From CAZMCH01 sp964564735 (GTDB taxonomy: Bacteria; Poribacteria; DTPJ01): a DNA stretch of 30,153 bases. Under the pieces are notes generated by a model. It saw only the letters and a list, made by a program, of their open reading frames with translations. It did no database searches and was not told the origin of the DNA. The position numbers were made by a program, and so were the translations under genes. Positions 14,807-23,400 of the stretch are shown here, one piece after another. The first letter of the stretch is position 1; each line of letters starts with the position of its first letter. The DNA lies in contig CAZMCH010000048.1 in assembly GCA_964564735.1 (NCBI GenBank), positions 1 to 30,153 on the forward strand. Direction: 5' to 3'.

Positions 14807-15426
14807 GATTCATTTGATATTTCCCATTGAATATCTAACTTTCTCTTAAATACCTTCTCCGCAAGTTTCCCTTTATCCAATGCAGCTTCACGATCCATTT
14901 CAGATTGGCTTTCAGCAAAACATTTGATTATGATCTTTTCATCATCATACTCACATTTTGTATCTTTAATATTGCTTGTATGCGACCTATCCAAACCATC
15001 GGCAATACGTAGAATACCCGCCAAAATACTAACAATATTCCTGTCTTTTTTATCAAGTGAAACATAATGCTTATGTTTCTTTTTTGGTAGTGCTGAACGA
15101 TGATAGCGCGCAATAGATGCTATAATCAATCTTTCATTATCATCAAATTTCAATGTTTTATCTTCCAATATATGTCTTAATGTTGCTTTATGATGACCTT
15201 TTTGTCCTTCAATTAATCCAATGTCGTGAAGAATAGCAGAATTGTGTAGCCAAAACTTTTCTTTATCTCCTAATTCGTGTAATGGTTTCAGTTCATCAAA
15301 AAGCTTGAGAGACAAATTCACTACTTGTTGATTATGTTCAGTATCATAACAAAAATTTTTCGCTACCTGTGTTGAGGACTCTATTTGTGATTTTTCGTCA
15401 TTATTTTCTAATGACTTAGCCTCCAA
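14803..15426 (-). CDS. HD-domain protein resembling the C-terminal domain of Ppx/GppA
   Basis: This 207-residue minus-strand protein corresponds to the helical HD domain found at the C-terminus of Ppx/GppA exopolyphosphatase/guanosine pentaphosphatases, here without the actin-like catalytic domains. Visible landmarks are H31, the HD pair in ILHDIG (H67, D68), GHHKATLRHI, IARYHR and ILRIADGLDRSH (D143, D146). HD residues imply a metal-dependent phosphohydrolase; the substrate is unknown, with polyphosphate or (p)ppGpp as guesses from the family. The only start compatible with the frame is TTG 15426, right after a stop codon and overlapping GGAGG, so the exact start is uncertain. It converges on arsC with a 4-base overlap of stop codons and faces away from the glycosyltransferase operon. 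Confidence 0.78.
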   Translation of the reverse strand: MEAKSLENNDEKSQIESSTQVAKNFCYDTEHNQQVVNLSLKLFDELKPLHELGDKEKFWLHNSAILHDIGLIEGQKGHHKATLRHILEDKTLKFDDNERLIIASIARYHRSALPKKKHKHYVSLDKKDRNIVSILAGILRIADGLDRSHTSNIKDTKCEYDDEKIIIKCFAESQSEMDREAALDKGKLAEKVFKRKLDIQWEISNES

Positions 15427-15469
15427 TTAATCATCATAAAATATTTTGACAAAAAAATCAACAAAAAAA

Positions 15470-15523
15470 TTAACTTATAATTAACATATAACTTATATTC
15501 AATTAATGAAACTGATTTAGAAT
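15470..15523 (+). promoter_or_regulatory. Pho-type box and promoter of the glycosyltransferase operon
   Basis: TTAACT 15470, TTAACA 15481, CTTATA 15492 (degenerate) and TTAATG 15503 stand at 11-bp steps, and TAGAAT (15518-15523) begins exactly 9 bp after the last. Looser matches (TTGACA 15446, TCAACA 15458) lie upstream at 12-bp spacing. A short leader frame of 9 codons (TTG 15541 to TAA 15570) with AAAGGAG in front lies between the promoter and the first gene. Confidence 0.78.
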
Positions 15524-15583
15524 TTTATCAAAAGGAGTTATTGTTAGAATTTATAATCAAATTTGCATAATGAGAGGTTTTGT

Positions 15584-17917
15584 ATGTATAAAGCCAAAAT
15601 TGACTTACATTGTCATAGTTCGGCGTCTTGTAATCCCGGTTTATGGCTTTTGAGACAGATCGGCTGTTCTGAGAGTTACACATCTCCAAATAATGTCTAT
15701 AAAATTGCGACTGATAGAGCAATGGATTTTGTTACCATAACCGATCACAATAGCATAGATGGTGTAAAAGAAATCGCCCATTACAATAATGTCTTAATCA
15801 GTGAGGAAGTAACAGCCTATTTTCCAGATAGAGTTACTACTCATATTGTCTGCCTTGATATTACTGAACAACAACATAAGGAGATCAATGAAGCAAGACA
15901 TAATATATATGATTTGGTATATTATCTCACGAATGAAGATATAGTTCACTTTGTTGCACATCCGCTTTTCAAAGCAAATGGTGATCTAACTTGGGAACAT
16001 TTTGAGAAACTCATACTTTTATTTAAAAGGCATGAGGTTTTGAATGGTGGAAGATACAGCAGAACAAATCAAGCTACTGAAAAATTTCTCTCATCATTAA
16101 CCAGAGAATATATTGAAACTTTGGCAAATAAGCACGATATTATGCCTATCGGTGATGAACCTCACAAGAAATTCCTTGTTGGCGGTTCAGACGATCATGG
16201 AGGGCTTTTCATTGGTTCTTGTTATACGGAAGTTAATATCAAGGAAATGACAAAACAAGGTTTGATGGAAGGCATACGCAAAGGTCAGACAAAACCTGTT
16301 GGTGAAAACTTTGGGAGTCTTACTCTTGCCCATCAGATTGGGAGTGTGGCAAATCAATATTATCTATCCAAACATGGTGATGAATCACAAGAAGCAGTTA
16401 TACTCAATCGCTTATTTAATAGAGCAAAAATCCATAGCAAAAAGAAAAAAAAGGCTAAAAAAAGCGGTTCTGCATGGCTAAAAAAGATAAGCAAATCATT
16501 AGATAGAGACTCTTACAAAAATTCATTTAATTTGATTGATGAAGTTAGGTTGATTATAAGGGAAAAACCTGATATTGGTAAGCTATTTCAAAAAAAACCA
16601 TTGGAAGACAAGGAATTTAATGAACTATTTTTCTGTCTTTCATCTGAATTGCTTGATCGCCTTTTGATTCAGGCGATAAAAAGACCAAACCTACTAGGTC
16701 CTTCAATGATATGGGGTTCTATTATATTGACAGCTTATCTTACCTCAATGTCTTCGATATGCAGTGATATTGAGCTTATCAGAAAAGCAGAATCGCTTAT
16801 TGGGATAGAAAAACCTAAGAAAGTGGCTTGGTTCACAGATCGCTATGAAGGAACAGATGGCGTAGTTGTAACTGTCAAGAAATTTCTGGGGGCTAGTGCA
16901 GAATATAATAGCGATTTAACAATAGTAATTTCTGATGATACAATGGAGAATCATCCAAAGGGAATAAAATCATTCAGGTCTATTTCACAATTCAAACTCC
17001 CTGCCTATGATCATATTACAGTAAATGTTCCTTCACTTTTGAAAATTGCTAGATGGATGGAAGAAGAACAATTCGATTCCATTGTAATTAGCACTCCGGG
17101 TCCTGTTGGTCTTGCCGGGATGATTTCAGCTAAGGTTCTTGGACTTCCTATTACTGCAATTTATCATACAGACTATCCAAGATTTTCAAGGGAGTTGACT
17201 GGTGATCAAACATTTGCAAATATTGTAACTAAGCTAACAAAGGTATTCTATGATCAGGCAAATCATATCCTTGTTCCATCAAATGCTTATGCTGATGATC
17301 TCGTGAGTATAGGGATAAACAGAGATAAGATAGGATTTCTCAAGAGATGGGTTGACAGGCAATTATTCACACCAGCAAAGCGAAATGGCTATTTCAAAGA
17401 CAATGGTGATTTGAGGCTATTATATGTTGGAAGAATTTCTAAAGAGAAGAATGTTGACCTGCTATTAAAAGTGCATTCAGAATTATCTGCTCGTAATAAA
17501 GATTTTACAATATATTGTGTCGGCGATGGTCCGTATCTGAAAGAATTAAAGCATAAAACCGCAGATTTGGGAAAATTTGAGTTACTTGGTCCTTTATTCG
17601 GTGAAGAACTTGCGGAGGCTTATGCTTCGGCGGATCTCTTTGTTTTCCCAAGCCTTACAGATACATTTGGGAATGTGGTTCTTGAAGCACAGGCTTCTGG
17701 ACTTCCATGTGTGGTTATGGATCAGGGAGGACCAAAAGAGATTATAGTTGATGGCAAATCGGGCATTGTTGCAAATGATGAAAATACCTTTATCAGTGCT
17801 ATAGAAAAATTAATGAGCGATAGCAATTTACGAGATCAGATGTCAAAATCTGCAGTTATAAATTCTGGTCAATTTGATAAACATCAAATATACACAAACT
17901 TCTGGCAAAATCTATGA
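15584..17917 (+). CDS. PHP phosphoesterase - glycosyltransferase (GT4) fusion protein
   Basis: This 777-residue two-domain protein starts with a PHP-type metal-dependent phosphoesterase domain (about 1-235): DLHCHSS (H9, H11), TDHNSIDG (D54, H55), the SEEVTAY glutamate, VAHPL and SDDHGG, which are the usual metal ligands. A lysine-rich linker (KKKKKAKKSG, about residue 290) and a helical stretch follow. From about 418 to the end is a GT-B glycosyltransferase of the GT4 type, with WFTDRYEGTDGVV, IYHTDYP, LLYVGRISKEKN and the nucleotide-sugar motif PSLTDTFGNVVLEAQASGLP. No signal peptide is present, so it should work at the cytoplasmic face. The ATG at 15584 has GAGAGG in front. As first gene of a Pho-controlled operon, it might remove a phosphorylated head group and add a sugar, but that joint activity is a hypothesis. 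Confidence 0.88.
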   Translation: MYKAKIDLHCHSSASCNPGLWLLRQIGCSESYTSPNNVYKIATDRAMDFVTITDHNSIDGVKEIAHYNNVLISEEVTAYFPDRVTTHIVCLDITEQQHKEINEARHNIYDLVYYLTNEDIVHFVAHPLFKANGDLTWEHFEKLILLFKRHEVLNGGRYSRTNQATEKFLSSLTREYIETLANKHDIMPIGDEPHKKFLVGGSDDHGGLFIGSCYTEVNIKEMTKQGLMEGIRKGQTKPVGENFGSLTLAHQIGSVANQYYLSKHGDESQEAVILNRLFNRAKIHSKKKKKAKKSGSAWLKKISKSLDRDSYKNSFNLIDEVRLIIREKPDIGKLFQKKPLEDKEFNELFFCLSSELLDRLLIQAIKRPNLLGPSMIWGSIILTAYLTSMSSICSDIELIRKAESLIGIEKPKKVAWFTDRYEGTDGVVVTVKKFLGASAEYNSDLTIVISDDTMENHPKGIKSFRSISQFKLPAYDHITVNVPSLLKIARWMEEEQFDSIVISTPGPVGLAGMISAKVLGLPITAIYHTDYPRFSRELTGDQTFANIVTKLTKVFYDQANHILVPSNAYADDLVSIGINRDKIGFLKRWVDRQLFTPAKRNGYFKDNGDLRLLYVGRISKEKNVDLLLKVHSELSARNKDFTIYCVGDGPYLKELKHKTADLGKFELLGPLFGEELAEAYASADLFVFPSLTDTFGNVVLEAQASGLPCVVMDQGGPKEIIVDGKSGIVANDENTFISAIEKLMSDSNLRDQMSKSAVINSGQFDKHQIYTNFWQNL

Positions 17918-17929
17918 CCTTCTATTTAT

Positions 17930-18646
17930 ATGAAATATTTTAATGTGTCTATACATGATGTAACATCAAGCTCTTTGAGTCAAGTAAAGCGAATTTCTGA
18001 CTTATTGACTGAGCTTAATATAAAAAAGCCAACCTATCTTGTCATTCCGAAATATCATGGTGAAGATGACATAATCCCATATGCAAACGATCTAAAAAAC
18101 ATTATTGGTAATAATGAAATTGCGATGCACGGATATACACACAAAGGCAAAAAACATTGGTTATTAAGTTATATGAAACTATTTACTGATGGTGAAGGTG
18201 AGTTTATATCAGCTTCTGAGTTGAGGATCAGAATTGTATTAGGTTTAGATATATTAAAAAAAGCTGAATTAAATCCAAAAGGCTTTGTTCCTCCCGCTTG
18301 GTTAATTGATAAAGACAATATAAAGCTATTTTGGGATTCGTTTTTCACCTTCTTAAATACAAGATCATACATATATGACCTAAAAAACGGAAAACGATAT
18401 AAGGCACCTGTTTTAACATTCAGTTCAAGAAGAATCTTGAAGACTTTGTCAATACATGCTTTTAAAGCCACCAGTTTTATGTTTAGAAAGCATAATATGA
18501 TAAGAATCGCAATACATCCAAAAGATATAGATTCATCAAAAAAGATAAGACTCATAAAAGACATATTAAAGAATATGAAAAATAAGCGAGAAGAGATATA
18601 TTTCTCGGAATTTATAAACGGAGTCAACATAATTGAAAATATGTGA
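17930..18646 (+). CDS. polysaccharide deacetylase-like protein (DUF2334 type)
   Basis: This 238-residue protein has the NodB-fold landmarks of the DUF2334/YdaL-like branch: the N-terminal strand with aspartate in SIHDVTSSS, the metal-binding HGYTH (H-x3-H type), PPAWLID and a late histidine in IAIHPKDID. Such enzymes remove N- or O-acetyl groups from sugars. It lacks a signal peptide, consistent with action on a lipid-linked or nucleotide sugar in the cytoplasm. It starts 12 bases after the fusion gene with no clear ribosome site, and its end overlaps the next gene by 14 bases, so it belongs to the same operon. A GlcNAc-lipid deacetylase acting between two glycosyltransferases would fit. Confidence 0.8.
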   Translation: MKYFNVSIHDVTSSSLSQVKRISDLLTELNIKKPTYLVIPKYHGEDDIIPYANDLKNIIGNNEIAMHGYTHKGKKHWLLSYMKLFTDGEGEFISASELRIRIVLGLDILKKAELNPKGFVPPAWLIDKDNIKLFWDSFFTFLNTRSYIYDLKNGKRYKAPVLTFSSRRILKTLSIHAFKATSFMFRKHNMIRIAIHPKDIDSSKKIRLIKDILKNMKNKREEIYFSEFINGVNIIENM

Positions 18647-19853
18647 TATTACACATTTTTATACGACCAAAAGCGGTGGTGTCAAGACATATCTTCTGAA
18701 TAAAGTGAATTATATAAGCAATTATACTGATGGTAGTATAGATCACTTTTTGATTCTTCCATCAGATTCCAGCCATTTTGAGGAAAATCACAAAAGCAGA
18801 TTTTATTTTATCAAATCTCCTGAAATACCATTTTGCAAACCTTACAGAGGAATTATAAGTAAAACAAAAATAAGTGAGATAATGGAAAAGGAAAAACCCG
18901 ATATTGTGGAAATTGGCTCTCCCTACGCAATTCCTTCATGGGTGAAGTCCATAGGAAATGAGATCGGATATAAGACAATCGGTTTTTATCATGCAGATAT
19001 AGAAAAAACATGGCTTTCGGTTGCTAGAATAGGTATAGAATCAGAAAGATTAAGAAAACTGGCAAGAGATTATATAAAAAATACATATCAAGATATGGAT
19101 TTAGTTATAACTCCGTCTAGGTATGTAGAACGTTATCTAAACAATCTGGGAATATTAAATACTCAAACAGTATACCTTGGTCTGGATAGTAATATGTTTA
19201 GCATAGACAAGATCGATCTGGGATTTCGGGCTAGATATAATATAGCAAAAGAAAAGACGATACTTTTATATGTTGGCAGATTCTCCAAAGAGAAAAGAAT
19301 ATCTACACTTTTGGATATATTTAATAAACTCAGCATGAATAAGCCTGATAAATATCATCTTATCCTTGTTGGTGGAGGTCCAGAAGAGGAGAAAATTACA
19401 AGAATCAAGCAGGATAATATAACGATTCTTCCATACTGCAACGATAAAGATAAATTGGCAAGTATTTATAATTCATCAGATATTTTCGTATCCGCATCTG
19501 ACTCAGAGACATTTGGATTATCTTTGCTAGAGGCACAAAGTTGTGGATTGCCCGTTGTTGCTTTCAACAAGACATCTATTCCTGAGATAGTCTATAATAT
19601 GGATTTCCTTGCAGAAAATGAAGATGAATTTATCCAGAAGATTGTGATTGTTTCCAATATATCATCAAACAAGCTGAGAAATGATATAAGGAATTTTGCA
19701 ATTGAGAATTTCTCTTGGGAAAAGACTTTTAGAAATCTATTTTCAATATATTATAAACTATATGAAAGACCTATAGGAAATAATCATTATAAGGCTAGGA
19801 AAAGATTCGGACATAAATTATCAATTAGTATGGGAAATGTCAGTAATTTGTGA
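18633..19853 (+). CDS. GT4 family glycosyltransferase
   Basis: This 406-residue GT-B glycosyltransferase has an acceptor-side N-terminal half with THFYTTKSGGVKTYLL and IGFYHADIEKTW. Its donor-binding C-terminal half has LLYVGRFSKEKRI, GGGPEEEKI and the E-x7-E motif in SDSETFGLSLLEAQSCGLP. It transfers a sugar from a nucleotide donor to a lipid or glycan acceptor; the specificity cannot be read. The TTG start at 18633 has GGAG 9 bases upstream and lies inside the preceding deacetylase gene. The stop codon overlaps the GTG of the next gene (GTGA), a translational-coupling junction. It has the same fold class as the GT half of the 15584 gene but is clearly a different sequence. Confidence 0.9.
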   Translation: MKICDITHFYTTKSGGVKTYLLNKVNYISNYTDGSIDHFLILPSDSSHFEENHKSRFYFIKSPEIPFCKPYRGIISKTKISEIMEKEKPDIVEIGSPYAIPSWVKSIGNEIGYKTIGFYHADIEKTWLSVARIGIESERLRKLARDYIKNTYQDMDLVITPSRYVERYLNNLGILNTQTVYLGLDSNMFSIDKIDLGFRARYNIAKEKTILLYVGRFSKEKRISTLLDIFNKLSMNKPDKYHLILVGGGPEEEKITRIKQDNITILPYCNDKDKLASIYNSSDIFVSASDSETFGLSLLEAQSCGLPVVAFNKTSIPEIVYNMDFLAENEDEFIQKIVIVSNISSNKLRNDIRNFAIENFSWEKTFRNLFSIYYKLYERPIGNNHYKARKRFGHKLSISMGNVSNL

Positions 19854-20284
19854 ATTATATTATTTTTTGCCTATCTTGGATGCTACGCATATTCTTTAAA
19901 GAAACGGATAAAACACATCTTCAGTTTGTTAGATATATTGTTTTAGGAAATATTTCAAATATCGTTGATTTTGCATGTCTATATATCTTAACTGAATTTG
20001 CAGGATTTCATTATACCATATCAAATGTGATTTCTTACATTCTTGGAGTATCATCTAACTACATTATCAATATAAAATGGATATTTAAAAGGGGAAATCA
20101 TGCAATCCATACTGAATTTATGCTTGTAATAATCATAAGTTCCATAGGATTATTACTTAGTATCATAATAATCCATACTCTTGTTGAATATGTCAATATA
20201 CATTATATGCCTGCAAAGTTTATATCTGCCATTATTATAATGTTTTGGAATTTTTACTCAAGGAAAAAATGGGTATTCAAATAA
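19850..20284 (+). CDS. GtrA-family membrane protein
   Basis: This 144-residue integral membrane protein has four predicted helices. The opening FVRYIVLGNISNIVDFACLYILTE and the later NFYSRKKWVFK match GtrA-like proteins. Members are thought to flip polyprenyl- or lipid-linked sugars across the inner membrane. The GTG start at 19850 sits in a GTGA overlap with the upstream glycosyltransferase, and the end overlaps the radical SAM gene by 16 bases. In this operon it probably moves the glycolipid or sugar-lipid product to the periplasmic face. Confidence 0.88.
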   Translation: MNYIIFCLSWMLRIFFKETDKTHLQFVRYIVLGNISNIVDFACLYILTEFAGFHYTISNVISYILGVSSNYIINIKWIFKRGNHAIHTEFMLVIIISSIGLLLSIIIIHTLVEYVNIHYMPAKFISAIIIMFWNFYSRKKWVFK

Positions 20285-21594
20285 TAAAATCAAGAAACAA
20301 AATAGATTCTGAACCTTTGCAAGAAATACCAAGTATTAAGCCAAAAAGAAACACGTTTGGTTCTTTATTATCTGCAATCAGAAATGGTCATGCCAACCCC
20401 CAGCTTGTTATCCAATATACAACATTCTGTAACGCAACATGCCCGCAATGTGGTATGAGGAAAAACAGCAAAATTAATCGGGTTGTGTTGGAAAAAGACT
20501 ATATAAAGCGAGTAATTGATCATGCAGTATCAAAATGGAATATACAGTTTTTATCTTTTACTGGTGGTGAGCCTTTCCTTTTTATTGATGATATTATAGA
20601 GCTTATTAGTTATGCAACTAGCATGGGCGTTAAATATGTTCGCACTGGCACGAATGGCTTTGTATTTCAATATAATCCATCTAGGGCAGATGATTTTGAA
20701 CGAAAATCCCGATCATTAATAGAAAAACTTTCAGAAACCAGGCTTTATACATTATGGATAAGCCTTGATTCATCTGATTCACAAACACATGAGCAGATGA
20801 GAGGATTTGACGGTTTAGTGAAAGGAATTGAAAAAGCCATTCGTATATTTGAGGAATATGGAATGTATCCTGCAGTTAATCTAGGTTTAAATCGAAATAT
20901 TGCAGGAAATTACAGCAAAGATGAGATAGCCAATTTTGATAAGGAGAAATTCTATGAAAGATATAGAAATGGCATATCTAAATTCTATCAATTGGCAATC
21001 GATATGGGTTTCACAATGGCGAATACATGCTATCCTATGAGTATGGAAGATGGCTCTTATTCCTACCATGCAACTTCTCATAATGATATTGTATCATTCC
21101 GACCGGAGGAAAAGGCAGTTCTATTCAAAGCCCTATATGATTCTGCATCAGAATATCGCTCAAAGATCAGGATATTCACACCAAGATCAAGTCTTCGTTC
21201 ATTGATAGATTTTTATAATGATGGCAAAAAAATTGAGTATCCATGTAGGGGAGGAATAGACTATTTTTATCTTGATGCACAAAATGGTCATGTCTTTCCT
21301 TGCGGTTATCGTGTTGAAGATGATTTTGGTGAAATATGGGATGTTGAGTTAAATGAATTGAGAGAATCCAGACCGAACTGCACAAAATGTGATTGGGAGT
21401 GTTTTCGTGACCCAACTGAGCTAATCCAACCTATGATAGACCTTTATCAGCACCCATTCCCTGATTTATTTGGGATTTTTACCAGCAATAAGAAAAGGCT
21501 TTGGCTCAAAGACCTTCTCTATTTTTATGCCTGCGATTTCTTCAATTTAAGATCAAAACCCAGCTATCCAAAAATGAAATTGCTTTCACACTGA
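20269..21594 (+). CDS. radical SAM protein with C-terminal cysteine-rich (SPASM-like) region
   Basis: This 441-residue protein has the radical SAM cluster motif C-x3-C-x2-C (C54, C58, C61 in FCNATCPQC), the SAM-binding GGEP motif (FTGGEPF) and a TIM-barrel-like core. Its C-terminal part carries five more cysteines (YPCRGG, FPCG, NCTKCDWEC), suggesting an auxiliary iron-sulfur cluster as in SPASM or twitch domains. The ATG at 20269 (AAGGA upstream) is preferred to an in-frame TTG at 20245. It is last in the glycosyltransferase operon and overlaps gtrA. No peptide substrate gene is evident, so a lipid or sugar modification is more likely than peptide maturation. The reaction is unknown. Confidence 0.87.
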   Translation: MGIQIIKSRNKIDSEPLQEIPSIKPKRNTFGSLLSAIRNGHANPQLVIQYTTFCNATCPQCGMRKNSKINRVVLEKDYIKRVIDHAVSKWNIQFLSFTGGEPFLFIDDIIELISYATSMGVKYVRTGTNGFVFQYNPSRADDFERKSRSLIEKLSETRLYTLWISLDSSDSQTHEQMRGFDGLVKGIEKAIRIFEEYGMYPAVNLGLNRNIAGNYSKDEIANFDKEKFYERYRNGISKFYQLAIDMGFTMANTCYPMSMEDGSYSYHATSHNDIVSFRPEEKAVLFKALYDSASEYRSKIRIFTPRSSLRSLIDFYNDGKKIEYPCRGGIDYFYLDAQNGHVFPCGYRVEDDFGEIWDVELNELRESRPNCTKCDWECFRDPTELIQPMIDLYQHPFPDLFGIFTSNKKRLWLKDLLYFYACDFFNLRSKPSYPKMKLLSH

Positions 21595-21597
21595 AAA

Positions 21598-21640
21598 TTA
21601 ATCCATTCCTTATAATATTTTAACGTTAATATTCTATAAT
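21598..21640 (+). promoter_or_regulatory. Pho-type box and promoter of the tagged secreted-protein genes
   Basis: TTAATC 21598, CTTATA 21609 and TTAACG 21620 stand at 11-bp steps, and a perfect TATAAT (21635-21640) begins 9 bp after the last. Only three repeats are clear, but the spacing to the -10 is identical to that of the better boxes. It lies directly after the radical SAM stop codon. Confidence 0.7.
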
Positions 21641-21708
21641 AATTTATGTTCTGATATAAATAGCATTAGCTATAAAGAATCTAATCCAACAGATATTAGG
21701 AGGTTAAA

Positions 21709-22494
21709 ATGTTAAAGTTATGTCTATCAACAGTCTTATCGCTATGGTTAATGCTTCTTATCATACCATTAGCACATTCTGCTGATATAGCAATCATTGA
21801 TTTTGCTGATCAGTGGACGCAGGTTGCCGCGGTTGGGCCATCATTGGATAAGTATGGATACAAATATGATGACATCACAAAAGAAGTTGAAAAAGGTAAT
21901 CTAAAATTAGATGGTTATAGGTTACTTTTTATGTCATCAATGTATACCAATAATGCAACACTTCACCAATCAGTCGACAAAAATGAGAAAGCCATTCATG
22001 AGTTTGTCGAACGAGGTGGAGTCGTCATTGAACCAACGCAAGCAGACCAAAACGAAGCAAATGTTGACTGGTTACCAGATAATCTAATTTGTGTTCGAAG
22101 CGATCCTGATCCATCAATATTTGAGATCAAAAAACCAGATCATTCAGTTTTCAATAATCCAAATAAATTTGAGGAAAAAGATTTCCTTGGCTGGACTCAT
22201 CAAGGCTGGCCAACAGGATGGGAAGTCATTGCTTCTCAAAGTGGATTTGATGTTTTAATGGTTGAAAAAGGCTCAAATAAGCCAATAATTATGGAAGCAA
22301 AATCAGGCAAGGGATATTATGTCATGATGTGTCTTGCCCCTGATAAATACCATATTAAAGGCAATGATGAAAAGACAAAAGAAGGAGCTGGAAAGCTTTT
22401 TAATAACATCATGAAAACTTGGTATGATGCTTTTGCATCTGTTCAATCACAAAACAAAATAGCTGTTAAATGGGGCGAAATAAAGACAAAATAA
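21709..22494 (+). CDS. secreted protein with ThuA/glutamine-amidotransferase-like fold and W-x-x-I-K tail
   Basis: This 261-residue exported protein has a signal peptide (about 1-24, ending AHSA). The mature part (DIAIIDFADQW, YRLLFMSSMYTN, AIHEFVERGGVVIEP, GKGYYVMMCLAPDKY) has the alternating strand-helix order of ThuA-like or class I amidotransferase-like domains. A catalytic cysteine triad is not evident, so it is more likely a binding protein than an amidotransferase. It ends in KIAVKWGEIKTK, a tail shared in form with the next two proteins. AGGAGG precedes the ATG, and a Pho-type promoter lies 70 bases upstream. The function is unknown; export and phosphate control are the main clues. 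Confidence 0.7.
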   Translation: MLKLCLSTVLSLWLMLLIIPLAHSADIAIIDFADQWTQVAAVGPSLDKYGYKYDDITKEVEKGNLKLDGYRLLFMSSMYTNNATLHQSVDKNEKAIHEFVERGGVVIEPTQADQNEANVDWLPDNLICVRSDPDPSIFEIKKPDHSVFNNPNKFEEKDFLGWTHQGWPTGWEVIASQSGFDVLMVEKGSNKPIIMEAKSGKGYYVMMCLAPDKYHIKGNDEKTKEGAGKLFNNIMKTWYDAFASVQSQNKIAVKWGEIKTK

Positions 22495-22532
22495 GTGTCT
22501 TTAAAACAAAAAATTATAAAGGAGTATGTAAA

Positions 22533-23354
22533 ATGAAGGTTAAATTTTTGCTAATTAATGTTTATGTTTTGTTTGCTATTGGTATATTAGCTACATCAGG
22601 CTATGCCAAGATAGATCCTAATACCTGTGTTGGAATGTGGTTATTTGATGAGGGCAAAGGTGATACAGCCAAAGATTTATCTGGAAATAAATATGATGGA
22701 ACACTCTTAAATAGCCCAAAATGGATTGATGGTAAATTTGGTAAAGCTTTGAATTTTGAAGGTGTTGATGATTGTGTGTCTATACCAAATAAATCTGCTT
22801 TGTTAGAACAGCAATTTACTCAAATGACAATGATGGCATATGTTTATCCAACGGCATTTGGAGGCGGAACTTATGGACACACAATAATATCTCGCACTGA
22901 TGGAGATGGTTGGTCTTTGCGTATTAACAATGGATTTTTACTTGCTGATTTGCGCTTAACTGGTGGAAATGTTACCGCTTCGATTCCTCCTACCAAAATT
23001 GCGGCTAATACATGGAGTCATATAGCAGTAACCTATGATAATACCAAAGGTATAATATTGGGCTATATCAATGGAAATAATATAGGGGAATTGAAGGGAA
23101 GTGGAAATATAAAGAATGCTGGTAATGCTGCTACATGCACCTTTATAGGAACAGATCCTGCTACATGCAAACCCCAAGGTCCAGAATTTGATTTTACTGG
23201 TAGTATCGATGAAGTCGCCATGTTTAGCGTTGTGTTGACTGAAGATGATATTAAAAGCATATCAAGCAAAGGACTTGGCGTAACAATGGGAATAGCTCCT
23301 GTTGATGCTTCCAGTAAACTTACCACTACTTGGGCGAATATTAAAGCCAGATAA
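22533..23354 (+). CDS. secreted LamG/concanavalin-A-like domain protein with W-x-x-I-K tail
   Basis: This 273-residue exported protein has a signal peptide (about 1-25, ending GYAK) and one LamG-type jelly-roll domain: VGMWLFDEGKGDTAKDLSGNKYDG, FGKALNFEGVDDCVSIP, FTQMTMMAYVYP, NTWSHIAVTYD, FTGSIDEVAMFSVVLTEDDI. LamG domains bind glycans or other surface ligands and have no catalytic activity of their own. I placed the start at ATG 22533 (AAGGAG 9 bases upstream); a longer frame from 22470 would bury the signal peptide. The C-terminus reads KLTTTWANIKAR, matching its neighbours. It follows the ThuA-like gene by 38 bases, in the same transcription unit. Confidence 0.85.
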   Translation: MKVKFLLINVYVLFAIGILATSGYAKIDPNTCVGMWLFDEGKGDTAKDLSGNKYDGTLLNSPKWIDGKFGKALNFEGVDDCVSIPNKSALLEQQFTQMTMMAYVYPTAFGGGTYGHTIISRTDGDGWSLRINNGFLLADLRLTGGNVTASIPPTKIAANTWSHIAVTYDNTKGIILGYINGNNIGELKGSGNIKNAGNAATCTFIGTDPATCKPQGPEFDFTGSIDEVAMFSVVLTEDDIKSISSKGLGVTMGIAPVDASSKLTTTWANIKAR

Positions 23355-23400
23355 TAGAATATTTTGCTAACTCAAATGATTTGAAAGGAAAAATAAATAA

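Noticed and set aside
18169..18630. 153-codon minus-strand frame
   Set aside because: It is antisense to the deacetylase-like gene, which carries recognisable motifs and belongs to an overlapping plus-strand operon.
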